Positions 8,404-18,680 of a stretch of 64,000 nt of DNA are shown here, in pieces. The notes under the pieces are model-generated. The model saw only the letters and a list, made by a program, of their open reading frames with translations, was not told where the DNA came from and made no database searches. The stretch spans positions 2,062,929 to 2,126,928 of the forward strand of contig NZ_JACCFW010000001.1 of assembly GCF_013410455.1 (NCBI RefSeq). Reading direction: 5' to 3'. The position numbers were made by a program, and so were the translations under genes. This stretch comes from Allobranchiibius huperziae (GTDB lineage: Bacteria > Actinomycetota > Actinomycetes > Actinomycetales > Dermatophilaceae). How positions within the stretch are numbered: position 1 is the stretch's first letter; each line of letters opens with the position of its first letter.

Positions 8404-8754
8404 TCAGGCGGCCAGGCGAAGCTCCGCCTGCTGAGACGTCGAGGTCGGTGCACCCGAGCCGGCGGCCAGCTGGTCGCGCACGCGCGAGGTCAGGTCGAGC
8501 AGCGTCAGGTCGAGTGCTCCGCCGATGGCCGCCAACATCTCCGACGACGGCTCCTTGCGACCCCGCTCGACCTCCGAGAGGTACTGCGGGGAGACCCCTG
8601 CGCGGCGGGCCACGTCCGCCAGCCGCTCGGCGCGGGCGGTCCGCTCCCGTCGCAGCTGCTCTCCCAGCAGCTGGCGCCACAGCGGCTCACCCCGGCGCGC
8701 CGCACGTCGCACGCGCGCGTCGTCGGGTGACGGGAAGGGCACCACACTTCGCAT
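8404..8754 (-). CDS. XRE-family regulator, PopR/ClgR type, with LAA tail
   Basis: This 116-residue protein has a helix-turn-helix at about 32-85 (ADVARRAGVSPQYLSEVERG), the distinctive SPQYLSEVERGRKEPSSE signature of the ClgR/PopR group that controls clp genes. It ends in RLAA, an ssrA-like C-terminus. In Streptomyces, PopR activates clpP3P4 and is degraded by ClpP through its terminal alanines, so this regulator is probably itself a Clp substrate. It faces the clpP pair tail to tail. A TAGTCT box ends 6 nt before the ATG, indicating a leaderless transcript. The PopR-versus-ClgR choice rests on context. Confidence 0.85.
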   Translation of the reverse strand: MRSVVPFPSPDDARVRRAARRGEPLWRQLLGEQLRRERTARAERLADVARRAGVSPQYLSEVERGRKEPSSEMLAAIGGALDLTLLDLTSRVRDQLAAGSGAPTSTSQQAELRLAA

Positions 8755-8760
8755 ATGGCG

Positions 8761-8766
8761 AGACTA
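8761..8766 (-). promoter_or_regulatory. -10 box of the PopR-like gene
   Basis: On the minus strand TAGTCT fits TANNNT and ends 6 nt before the ATG at 8754, predicting a leaderless mRNA. Confidence 0.5.
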
Positions 8767-8847
8767 GGCCGCGGCGCCGGTGCGGTGGACGGATTCTGCT
8801 GCGAGCAGACAGCCCGTCTCGGTTCCAGGCCGACGTCGCAGCCTCGG

Positions 8848-8853
8848 TAGGCT
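8848..8853 (+). promoter_or_regulatory. -10 box of the GNAT gene
   Basis: TAGGCT ends 7 nt before the ATG at 8861 and no Shine-Dalgarno is present. This supports both the chosen start and a leaderless mRNA. Confidence 0.5.
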
Positions 8854-8860
8854 CGCAACC

Positions 8861-9322
8861 ATGCTGTCCGCACTGACGATTCGAGAGTCCGGTCCGAACG
8901 ACTGGCGTGCGGCGGGCGAGCTGCGATGGGTGTGGGACATCGAGGACGGCGACGCCCCGGCGTACGAGCACGACGAGTTCGTCCGCACCTTCGCCGACTG
9001 GATCGGCGCGCAGCAGGGCACCCACACCTGCTGGGTGGCGCAGGAGGGTGATGACATCGTCGGCATGGCGTTCTTAGTGCGCACACCCCGGCCGCCGCGA
9101 CCATCGACCGGTGACCGCTGGGTGGCCGAGATCCAGTCGGTGTACGTCCCGGCGAGCCACCGGGGGCGCGGGATCGGCTCGCAGCTGGTCGACACCCTGA
9201 TCGAGCGGGCGCGCACCGCTGGCGCGGACCGGGTCATCGTGCACTCCCGGCCGAAGTCGGTGCAGGTCTACCACCGCGCCGGTTTCGCGACCACCCCGCT
9301 GCTGATGGAGCGCACGCCGTGA
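8861..9322 (+). CDS. GNAT-family N-acetyltransferase
   Basis: A 153-residue acetyltransferase that would move an acetyl group from acetyl-CoA to an unknown amine. The acetyl-CoA pyrophosphate loop RGRGIGSQL lies at about 108-116 after the beta-4 strand EIQSVYVPASH, and YHRAGF marks the C-terminal motif B. The start at 8861 is set by the -10 box just upstream; the frame is open earlier, but the extra residues have no homology. It is monocistronic, ending in a long palindromic terminator shared with fdhA. Substrate unknown. Confidence 0.88.
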   Translation: MLSALTIRESGPNDWRAAGELRWVWDIEDGDAPAYEHDEFVRTFADWIGAQQGTHTCWVAQEGDDIVGMAFLVRTPRPPRPSTGDRWVAEIQSVYVPASHRGRGIGSQLVDTLIERARTAGADRVIVHSRPKSVQVYHRAGFATTPLLMERTP

Positions 9323-9333
9323 GGAAGCGGCCG

Positions 9334-9403
9334 CACCCTGACGGCGTTCGCGTTGGTTGACGGCGTTCGAACGCCGTCAACCCTGCGAAACACCGTCAGG
9401 GTG
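9334..9403. terminator. Large bidirectional stem-loop between GNAT and fdhA
   Basis: Nested dyads: CACCCTGACGG (9334-9344) pairs with CCGTCAGGGTG (9393-9403), TTCGC (9347-9351) with GCGAA (9385-9389), and 9355-9382 is a perfect 28-bp palindrome centred on TTCGAA. It separates two convergent genes and can terminate both. Confidence 0.8.
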
Positions 9404-9419
9404 GCCGTGTGCCGGTCGG

Positions 9420-10631
9420 TCAGGCGACCATCCCGTGCGGGTCGATCACGTACTTCTTCGCCGCGCCCTTGTCGAAGTCGGCGTAGCCAGTCGGCGCCTC
9501 GTCCAGGCTAATCTTCGTCGCGTTGACCGCCTTCGCGATCTGCGCCTTGTCACGCAGGATCAGGTTCATCAGCTTGCGGTTGTACTGCTTCACCGGGCAC
9601 TGACCGGTCATGAACGAGTGCGACTTCGCCCAGCCCAGGCCCAGCCGGACACCGAGGGTGCCTTCCTTGGCGTTGTCGTCGGCAGCACCGGGATCGCCCG
9701 TCACATAGAGCCCCGGGATGCCGATGCCGGCGCCCGCGCGGGCGATCGTCATGCAGTCGTTGAGCACAGTGGCCGGCGCCTCGTCGGCGTCCGCGCCGTG
9801 CCCGCGCGCCTCGAAGCCCACCGCGTCGACGGCGGCATCGACCTCCCGCTCGCCCACGACCTGCTCGATCAGGTCGGCCAGGTCGTCGCCACTCGACAGA
9901 TCCACGCTCTCACAGCCGAAACTGCGCGCCTGCGCGAGGCGTTCGGCGTTCATGTCGCCGACGACGACCACGGCCGCACCGAGCAGCTGCGCGGCGTGTG
10001 CGGCGGCGAGCCCGACCGGACCGGCGCCCGCGACGTACACCGTCGAACCGGTGGTGACGCCCGCTGTGTACGCGCCGTGGTAACCCGTCGGGAAGATGTC
10101 GGACAGCATCGTCAGGTCCAGGATCTTCTCCATCGCCTCCTCGCGGTCCGGGAACGGCAGCAGGTTGAAGTCGGCGTACGGCACCATCACGTACTCCGCC
10201 TGCCCGCCGATCCAGCCGCCCATGTCGACATATCCGTACGCCGCGCCCGCCCGGGCCGGATTGACGTTGAGGCAGATGCCGGTCTTGCCCTCGTTGCACA
10301 TCCGGCACCTGCCACAGGCGATGTTGAACGGCACCGTGCAGATGTCGCCCTTCTTGACGAAGAGCACGTCGTCTCCGAGCTCGACCACCTCACCGGTGAT
10401 CTCGTGGCCGAGGGTCTGGCCCACGGGCGCCGTGGTCCGGCCGCGCACCATGTGTTGATCGCTGCCGCAGATGTTGGTCGTCACCAGCCGCAGGATGGCG
10501 GCGTGCGGCGCGTCCTTCTTCAGTTTCATCCCCGAGACCACGTCGTCCGGGAGCGTGAGCGAGGGATAGTCGATCTCCTCGACGGCGACCTCGCCCGGAC
10601 CCTTGTAGACGACGACTCTGTTGCTTGCCAT
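9420..10631 (-). CDS. fdhA: Glutathione-independent formaldehyde dehydrogenase
   Basis: This 403-residue zinc-dependent medium-chain dehydrogenase oxidises formaldehyde to formate with bound NAD+ in the cytoplasm. The catalytic zinc motif NICGSDQHM, the GHEITGEV glutamate and the four-cysteine structural zinc loop (CGRCRMC then GKTGIC) are present. The NAD-binding motif is VAGAGPVGLAAA at about 200. The long insertion GYVDMGGWIGGQAEYVMVPYADFNLLPFP is typical of the glutathione-independent type. An AGGAAGG ribosome site precedes the ATG, and a 12-bp palindrome lies in the promoter region. It stands alone and probably serves detoxification. Confidence 0.94.
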   Translation of the reverse strand: MASNRVVVYKGPGEVAVEEIDYPSLTLPDDVVSGMKLKKDAPHAAILRLVTTNICGSDQHMVRGRTTAPVGQTLGHEITGEVVELGDDVLFVKKGDICTVPFNIACGRCRMCNEGKTGICLNVNPARAGAAYGYVDMGGWIGGQAEYVMVPYADFNLLPFPDREEAMEKILDLTMLSDIFPTGYHGAYTAGVTTGSTVYVAGAGPVGLAAAHAAQLLGAAVVVVGDMNAERLAQARSFGCESVDLSSGDDLADLIEQVVGEREVDAAVDAVGFEARGHGADADEAPATVLNDCMTIARAGAGIGIPGLYVTGDPGAADDNAKEGTLGVRLGLGWAKSHSFMTGQCPVKQYNRKLMNLILRDKAQIAKAVNATKISLDEAPTGYADFDKGAAKKYVIDPHGMVA

Positions 10632-10668
10632 GACTGCGACCTTCCTGGCTCGGATGTCACGCGAGATG

Positions 10669-10680
10669 TGACCTAGGTCA
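10669..10680 (-). promoter_or_regulatory. 12-bp palindrome in the fdhA promoter region
   Basis: TGACCTAGGTCA is a perfect palindrome 38-49 nt upstream of the fdhA ATG. It is a plausible operator for a formaldehyde- or stress-responsive regulator that is not encoded next to it. Confidence 0.4.
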
Positions 10681-10800
10681 TATCAACGTAGCCACCCGGC
10701 CTGAGCGGCGCTTGTGGTTGACGTAGGTCCTCGGCGAGGGAGCACGGTCTCCCCACACCGCGCGGGACTGCGTGTGACGACCGCTTCGGACCGGGCAGGC

Positions 10801-12672
10801 TCAGTGCGCGATGCGCCCGATCAGGTCCGTCGCGATGACGTCGGAGGTCAGGCCGATCTGCTCCAGCACCTGTCCGCGCGAGGCATGGTCGAGGAAGCGC
10901 TTCGGGATGCCGAACGGGTGCACCGGCACCTCGCAGCCCGCCGCGCGCAGCCGCGCGGTGACCGCCATACCGACGCCGTTGGTCGCCAGGTTGTCCTCGA
11001 TGACGGCCACGTGGCGGGCCGACCTCGCCAGCTCGACCAGCTCGTCGGCCACCGGAAGCACCCAGCGCGGATCGACGACCAGTGTCGAGATCCCTTGTGC
11101 CGCAAGCTTCTCGGCCACGCCCAGTGCCGTGGCACACATCGCTCCGACGCCGACGAGCAGGACATCAGGTGCCGCAGGTCCGTCGTGCAGGACGTCGAGC
11201 GACCCGACCGAGCGCACCGCCGTCAGCGGTTCTGCGACATCGCCCTTGGGGAAGCGGATGACGGTCGGCGCATCGGACACGTCGAGGGCCTCGCGCAACT
11301 GCAGCTTGACCTGCTCGCCGTCGCGCGGCGCGGCGAGCCGCAGCCCGGGCACGATCGAGGAGATCGCCATGTCCCACATGCCGTTGTGCGACGGTCCGTC
11401 CGAGCCGGTGACGCCCGCCCGGTCGAGCACGAAGGTGACGCCCTGGCGGTGCAGCGCGCAGTCCATCAGCAACTGGTCGAAGGCACGGTTGAGGAAGGTG
11501 GCGTAGACCGCGACGACCGGGTGCAGCCCGGCGTACGCGAGGCCGGAGGCCATCGTCACGGCGTGCTGCTCGGCGATGCCCACATCGAAGACCCGGTCGG
11601 GGTACGCCGCGGCGAACTTGTCCAGCCCGACGGGGATGAGCATCGCCGCGGTAATCGCGACGACGTCGGCACGCTCGGCACCGATGCGCACCATCTCGTC
11701 GCTGAACTCGTCGGTCCAGATCCGGCCGGACACCTCGAAGGGCAGCCCGGTCTCGGGGTTGAACTTGCCGATGCCGTGCCACTGGTCGGCCTCGTCGTCC
11801 ATCGCCGGCTGGTAGCCGCGGCCCTTCTGGGTGATCACGTGCACGATGCACGGTCCGCCGAAGTCCTTGGCGCGGCGCAGACCCATCTCGACGGCCTGCT
11901 CGTCGTGGCCGTCGATCGGACCGACGTACTTGATGCCCAGGTCCTCGAACATGCCCTGCTGCGGGGCGACGATGTCCTTGATGCCCTTCTTGACCCCGTG
12001 CAGGGTCTCGTACATCGCATGGCCGACGACCGGGGTCTGCTGCAGCGTCGACTTGCCCCAGTCCAGGACCCGCTCGTAACCGCGCGTGGTCCGCAGGGTC
12101 GCCAGGTGCGCGGCAAGCCCGCCGATGGTCGGCGCGTACGACCGCTCGTTGTCGTTGACCACGATGACCAGCGGCAGGTCCTTGCTGACGGCGATGTTGT
12201 TGAGCGCCTCCCAGGCCATCCCGCCGGTGAGCGCGCCGTCGCCGATGACCGCCACGGTGTGCCGATCGCCCTGGCCCTGCAGCACCCGGGCGTGGGCGAT
12301 GCCCTCGGCCCAGGACAACGACGTGGACGCGTGCGAGTTCTCGACCACGTCGTGCTCGGACTCGGCGCGGCTCGGGTAGCCCGACAGGCCACCCTGCTTC
12401 TTCAGCGCGGAGAAGTCGTGCCGACCGGTGAGCAGCTTGTGGACGTAGGACTGGTGCCCGGTGTCGAAGACCAGCGTGTCCCGGGGTGAGTCGAAGACCC
12501 GGTGCAGTGCGATCGTCAGCTCGACGACGCCCAGGTTGGGGCCGAGGTGTCCGCCGGTCTTGGACACCGACTCCACCAGGAAGGTGCGGATCTCGGCAGC
12601 CAGTGCGTCGAGCTGCTCAGCAGGGATCGCGCGCACGTCACCCGGCTCGTTGATGCCATCGAGCAAACCCAC
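10801..12672 (-). CDS. dxs: 1-deoxy-D-xylulose-5-phosphate synthase
   Basis: This 623-residue thiamine-diphosphate enzyme condenses pyruvate and glyceraldehyde-3-phosphate, the first step of the MEP isoprenoid pathway. The TPP motif [16 protein letters not shown], the proton-transfer histidines (GPNLG and TGHQSYVHK regions) and the catalytic glutamate in [11 protein letters not shown] are intact. A transketolase C-domain completes the usual length. I start at the GTG giving [10 protein letters not shown], the family's standard N-terminus, preceded by GGAAGGG. An in-frame ATG ten codons upstream (12702) adds nothing conserved. Confidence 0.95.
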   Translation of the reverse strand: MGLLDGINEPGDVRAIPAEQLDALAAEIRTFLVESVSKTGGHLGPNLGVVELTIALHRVFDSPRDTLVFDTGHQSYVHKLLTGRHDFSALKKQGGLSGYPSRAESEHDVVENSHASTSLSWAEGIAHARVLQGQGDRHTVAVIGDGALTGGMAWEALNNIAVSKDLPLVIVVNDNERSYAPTIGGLAAHLATLRTTRGYERVLDWGKSTLQQTPVVGHAMYETLHGVKKGIKDIVAPQQGMFEDLGIKYVGPIDGHDEQAVEMGLRRAKDFGGPCIVHVITQKGRGYQPAMDDEADQWHGIGKFNPETGLPFEVSGRIWTDEFSDEMVRIGAERADVVAITAAMLIPVGLDKFAAAYPDRVFDVGIAEQHAVTMASGLAYAGLHPVVAVYATFLNRAFDQLLMDCALHRQGVTFVLDRAGVTGSDGPSHNGMWDMAISSIVPGLRLAAPRDGEQVKLQLREALDVSDAPTVIRFPKGDVAEPLTAVRSVGSLDVLHDGPAAPDVLLVGVGAMCATALGVAEKLAAQGISTLVVDPRWVLPVADELVELARSARHVAVIEDNLATNGVGMAVTARLRAAGCEVPVHPFGIPKRFLDHASRGQVLEQIGLTSDVIATDLIGRIAH

Positions 12673-12787
12673 GTAGAAAAATCCCTTCCGGCCACGGTCC
12701 AACGCCCGAGTCTATGCGCTGGGGTACGACGCCACGGACCCCGAGTCGCTGGGCGCGTCAGGGGCCCGGCCGGCTGAGACGGATCGC

Positions 12788-13303
12788 TCAGTGCAGAACG
12801 GTGATCAGCGGCGCGTAGAGCTCCATGGCCGCCAGCGCGTTCTCGTGCGCTTCCTGGGTCGACCCGGCGCACGCGTCCGCTCGGATCGTCACCTCGAGGC
12901 CGGCATCGGCCATCGGCAGGGCCGTCGACAGCACACAGCAGTCCGTGGACACGCCGCACAGCTGCACCGACCGCGCGTCGCCGAGCGCGACGCGCAGCGG
13001 ATCGCCCCACTTGCCGAACGTCGTGGCGTCGACGGTCGGCCTGCCGGCGAACTGCGGGATCAGCTGGTACTGCGGGTGATCCGGCCCGGTGAGGGCGAAC
13101 GGCCACTGCTCGAAGTACGCCGTCCACGCACCCGCTGGCTCGCGCGGAGCGACGTAGCGGGTGAAGACGACGCGGTCGGCATACTCCTGCACAGCCGCCT
13201 CGATGGCGGGCAGTGTCTGAGCGAACATGGGCGACGCCCATGGGCCGCCCGGGTCGGCGAAGACGTGTTGGGCGTCGATCACGACGAGCACGTCAGACGG
13301 CAC
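12788..13303 (-). CDS. Isochorismatase-family cysteine hydrolase
   Basis: A roughly 171-residue amidohydrolase of the nicotinamidase/isochorismatase fold. The catalytic triad is visible: Asp in VVIDAQH near the N-terminus, Lys in FGKWGDP and the nucleophilic Cys in GVSTDCCVLST. The GTG at 13303 overlaps the last 11 nt of the NCS1 permease gene; a GTG at 13291 would avoid the overlap. Coupling to a nucleobase/allantoin-type permease suggests hydrolysis of an imported cyclic or linear amide, but the substrate cannot be read from the sequence. Confidence 0.85.
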   Translation of the reverse strand: MPSDVLVVIDAQHVFADPGGPWASPMFAQTLPAIEAAVQEYADRVVFTRYVAPREPAGAWTAYFEQWPFALTGPDHPQYQLIPQFAGRPTVDATTFGKWGDPLRVALGDARSVQLCGVSTDCCVLSTALPMADAGLEVTIRADACAGSTQEAHENALAAMELYAPLITVLH

Positions 13304-14789
13304 TCGCGGCCTTCGCGGTGGAGGTGGGATCGACGCGCTCCTGGCGCCGGACGGTGCTGGAAGTGAGGGCGACGGCACCCACGAAACCGACGACGATGGC
13401 GACGAGCACGCCGAGTCCGGCGTACGCCCAGGTGCCCTCCTTGCCGCCGAGGTGCAGCGGGTCCAGCAGATAGCCCTGCCATGTCAGCCACGACACCTTG
13501 GCCGAGGTGACGACCAGCCCCCACCCCAGCACCGACCCGATCACCATCAGCACCAACGGGATCGGGGCGAACGAACCGTAGCGGCCACGGGCGTCGTAGA
13601 GCTCGGCATCGGCGTACGCGCGCCTCCGCAGCACCAGGTCGCCGAGGAAGACACCGCACCACGCGGCGATCGGCACGCCCACTGTGACCAGGAAGCCCTG
13701 GAAGTTGGCCACGAAGCTGCTGGAGGTGAAGAAGACGACGTAGATCCCGCCGAGCGTCATGATCGTGCCGTCGATCAGCGCGGCGACGAAGCGCGGCGCG
13801 CGCAGCCCGAGACTGAGCAGCGACAGTCCCGAGGAGTAGATGTCGAGCACGGCACCGGACATCAGGCCCAGGATCGCCACGATCGCGAACGGCACCAGGT
13901 ACCACGTGGGCAGTGCGGACGTGAGCGCGCCGATCGGGTCGCTACCGATGGCGGTGGAGAGCTTGGGATCGGACGCGGCCAGCAGGATGCCGAAGACCAC
14001 GAGCATCACCGGGCCGAGCGCGCCGCCGAACGTGGTCCAGAAGATGACGCCGCGGCTGGGCGTCGAACGCGGCAGGTAGCGGCTGTAGTCGGCCGCGCAG
14101 TTGACCCACCCCAAGCCGAGCGCGGTCAGCACCAGGATCGTCGCGCCGAGCACCTGTGGCACTCCCCCGGCTTTCATGGTGCTCACCGTGTGCCAGTGCA
14201 CGCGGTGCACGGTAAGGGCGATGTAGCCGATGGTGAGGACGGCGGTCGCCAGGGTGATGACGGTCTGCAGCCGCATGATGAGCGCGAAGCCGAAGACTCC
14301 CGCGACGACCGTGATCGCCGCCACCACCAGCAGGACGACCAGCTTGGTGGCGGCGCCGTGGCTCCACCCGAGTTGCGCGAAGACCGTCGAGGTGCCGAGG
14401 GTGGCGAGCACCACCAGCACCGTCTCCCACCCGACGGTGAGGATCCAGGAGATCGCCGACGGCACGCGATTCCCGTTGAGCCCGAACGCCGCTCGCGACA
14501 GCACCAGGGTCGGCGCCGACCCGCGCTTGCCCGCGACGGAGACGAACCCGCACAGCAGGAACGAGCCGATGCTGCCGACCACCGCGGCGCCGAGCGCCTG
14601 CCAGATGTTGAGTCCGAAGCCGATCACGAACGCGCCGTACGCGATCGCGAGCACCGAGATGTTGGAGGCGAACCAGGGCCAGAAGAGCGACGCGGGCTGC
14701 CCGTGCCGTTCGGACTCCTCGATCACGTTCAGACCGTTGGCCTCCACCCCGCTCGGGGCGCGCACCTCTGGTGCCTGCGTCGTCGCCAT
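13293..14789 (-). CDS. NCS1-family nucleobase/cytosine permease
   Basis: This 498-residue inner-membrane cation symporter has about 12 predicted membrane segments. NCS1 landmarks include the N-terminal FWPWFASNISVLA helix, GKRGSAPTLVLSR in the loop after helix 2, the NCAADYSRYLP motif in the middle and GLMSGAVLDIYSSGL. The likely substrate is a nucleobase, allantoin, hydantoin or a pyridine. ATG 14789 has a TAGCGT box 7 nt upstream, so the transcript is probably leaderless. It is followed in operon by the cysteine hydrolase, a likely catabolic partner. Confidence 0.92.
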   Translation of the reverse strand: MATTQAPEVRAPSGVEANGLNVIEESERHGQPASLFWPWFASNISVLAIAYGAFVIGFGLNIWQALGAAVVGSIGSFLLCGFVSVAGKRGSAPTLVLSRAAFGLNGNRVPSAISWILTVGWETVLVVLATLGTSTVFAQLGWSHGAATKLVVLLVVAAITVVAGVFGFALIMRLQTVITLATAVLTIGYIALTVHRVHWHTVSTMKAGGVPQVLGATILVLTALGLGWVNCAADYSRYLPRSTPSRGVIFWTTFGGALGPVMLVVFGILLAASDPKLSTAIGSDPIGALTSALPTWYLVPFAIVAILGLMSGAVLDIYSSGLSLLSLGLRAPRFVAALIDGTIMTLGGIYVVFFTSSSFVANFQGFLVTVGVPIAAWCGVFLGDLVLRRRAYADAELYDARGRYGSFAPIPLVLMVIGSVLGWGLVVTSAKVSWLTWQGYLLDPLHLGGKEGTWAYAGLGVLVAIVVGFVGAVALTSSTVRRQERVDPTSTAKAASAV

Positions 14790-14796
14790 GACGATC

Positions 14797-14802
14797 ACGC
14801 TA
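14797..14802 (-). promoter_or_regulatory. -10 box of the NCS1-hydrolase operon
   Basis: Minus-strand TAGCGT fits TANNNT and ends 7 nt before the ATG. It lies about 60 nt from the divergent arsR operator. Confidence 0.45.
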
Positions 14803-14855
14803 GGCCAGCCGCCGCCGCGCGGCGGGACATCCGGCATTCGATCTTGAATCCACTC

Positions 14856-14888
14856 TTGACAACGTACAACCATTTGGTTGTACGTTGT
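14856..14888 (+). promoter_or_regulatory. arsR promoter with embedded 30-bp operator
   Basis: A -35 TTGACA lies at 14856-14861 and a -10 TACGTT at 14881-14886, which ends 6 nt before the ATG. A dyad with 13-bp arms, ACAACGTACAACC (14859-14871) and GGTTGTACGTTGT (14876-14888), covers the whole promoter, the expected layout for ArsR autorepression. Confidence 0.75.
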
Positions 14889-14892
14889 GCTC

Positions 14893-15264
14893 ATGACCGA
14901 TCCCGAGGACGCCGCGGACGCGATGTTCCGCGCACTCGCCGACCGGACGCGTCGCGACATCCTGCGCCGCATTCTCGCCGGCGAGCACTCGGTGTCGGCG
15001 CTGGCGGAGCACTACCCGATGAGTTTCGCGGCCGTGCAGAAGCACGTCGCCGTCCTCGAACGGGCAGGGCTGCTCGTCAAGCGCCGCCACGGACGCGAAC
15101 AGCTCGCGAGCGGAGACGTCGAAGCGATCCGTTCGGTCGCGTCGATGCTCGGTGAGCTCGAGCAGATCTGGCGCGGCCGGATCTCCCGGATCGACGAACT
15201 GCTCACCACCGAGAAGACCGGAACGACCGACATCACGAACAACCCGACACCAGAGGAGAAGTGA
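14893..15264 (+). CDS. ArsR/SmtB-family winged-helix repressor
   Basis: A 123-residue DNA-binding repressor. The recognition region is HYPMSFAAVQKHVAVLERAGLL at about 44-65, preceded by DRTRRDILRRIL. No cysteine pair for metal binding is seen, and it belongs to the ArsR branch paired with AHSA1/SRPBCC proteins rather than with arsenic genes. Its promoter is covered by a long palindrome, so it very likely represses itself and the downstream gene. The ATG at 14893 coincides with a predicted leaderless start. Confidence 0.92.
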   Translation: MTDPEDAADAMFRALADRTRRDILRRILAGEHSVSALAEHYPMSFAAVQKHVAVLERAGLLVKRRHGREQLASGDVEAIRSVASMLGELEQIWRGRISRIDELLTTEKTGTTDITNNPTPEEK

Positions 15265-15265
15265 C

Positions 15266-15757
15266 ATGCCCGTCACCGATGTCAACACCCAGGCCGAGGC
15301 CCGCACGCTGACCATCACCGCCGAGTTCGCGGCACCCGTCGAGCGTGTCTGGGAGGTGTACGCCGACCCGCGCCAGCTCGAGCGCGTGTGGGGGCCGCCG
15401 ACCTACCCGGCCACCGTCGTGGACCACTCGCTCACCAAGGGCGGCCGGGTGCACTACTACATGACGAGCCCCGAGGGCGAGAAGTACCCCGGATGGTGGC
15501 ACGTGACCTCTGTGGACGCCCCGCACGGCTTCGAGTTCGAGGACGGTTTCGCCAAGAACGCCGACGACTTCGCCCCCGACGAGGCGATGCCGGTGTCGCA
15601 GAACGTCTACCGGTTCGAGGACATCGGCGGCAAGACGCGGGCGACCTACGTCAGCACGTACACGACCGCCGAGGGTCTGCAGAAGGTGCTCGACATGGGA
15701 GTGATCGAGGGCTCCTCCCAGGCGATCAACCAGATCGACGACCTGATCGCCTCCTGA
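15266..15757 (+). CDS. SRPBCC (AHSA1-like) ligand-binding protein
   Basis: A 163-residue helix-grip (START-like) domain protein with the typical opening TITAEFAAPVERVWEVYADPRQLERVWGPP and later YPGWWHVTSV. It has a hydrophobic cavity for an unknown small molecule. It starts 1 nt after the arsR stop with GAGGAG upstream, so the two form one operon; the ArsR-SRPBCC pairing is widespread in actinobacteria and its physiological role is unknown. Confidence 0.9.
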   Translation: MPVTDVNTQAEARTLTITAEFAAPVERVWEVYADPRQLERVWGPPTYPATVVDHSLTKGGRVHYYMTSPEGEKYPGWWHVTSVDAPHGFEFEDGFAKNADDFAPDEAMPVSQNVYRFEDIGGKTRATYVSTYTTAEGLQKVLDMGVIEGSSQAINQIDDLIAS

Positions 15758-15762
15758 CCCGG

Positions 15763-15807
15763 ACGCCGAACGACCCCTGCCGCGTGACGGCAGGGGTCGT
15801 TCGGCGT
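15763..15807. terminator. Bidirectional terminator between SRPBCC and acnA
   Basis: Two 20-bp arms (15763-15782 and 15788-15807) are perfectly complementary around a 5-nt loop. They sit between two convergent gene ends, 6 nt after one stop and 17 nt from the other. Confidence 0.85.
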
Positions 15808-15823
15808 GAAGCCGGTGTCTACG

Positions 15824-18493
<2,670 letters not shown>

Positions 18494-18537
18494 GCCGACT
18501 CCTTCGTCCTGTCCGTCGCGCCGTTCCGGCCGCATCT

Positions 18538-18565
18538 CATTTATCTTGACGTCAAGATAAGTCAA
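18538..18565 (-). promoter_or_regulatory. acnA promoter with perfect 20-bp palindrome
   Basis: TTATCTTGACGTCAAGATAA (18541-18560) is a perfect palindrome. On the minus strand a -35 TTGACT (18565-18560) and a -10-like TAAATG (18543-18538) flank it with a 16-bp spacer. TCTTGA..TCAAGA dyads are typical of MarR/UrtR-type sites; in Streptomyces, TamR of this group controls aconitase. Confidence 0.6.
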
Positions 18566-18620
18566 GCATATCCGCTGCGCTCCCGGCAGCAAAGGTCGAC
18601 CTAACGCGCACCCCGCCTCC

Positions 18621-18666
18621 GTTGTCAGCGGATCAGGGGCGGCGGCGTCACAGAAACGCTGACAAC
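18621..18666. repeat. Intergenic inverted repeat, family 2, copy 2
   Basis: Arms GTTGTCAGCG (18621-18630) and CGCTGACAAC (18657-18666). It lies 14 nt beyond the end of the RNA methyltransferase gene (minus strand), where it would act as its terminator before the acnA promoter. Confidence 0.7.
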
Positions 18667-18680
18667 CGGCGTCGTGCCGG

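Noticed and set aside
10801-12702. Upstream ATG of dxs at 12702
   Set aside because: The ten extra residues are not conserved; the GTG at 12672 gives the standard MGLLD start and has a better-placed ribosome site.
14893-15264. Arsenic or metal sensor
   Set aside because: No metal-binding cysteine motif is seen in this ArsR, and the partner is an SRPBCC protein, not an ars gene.
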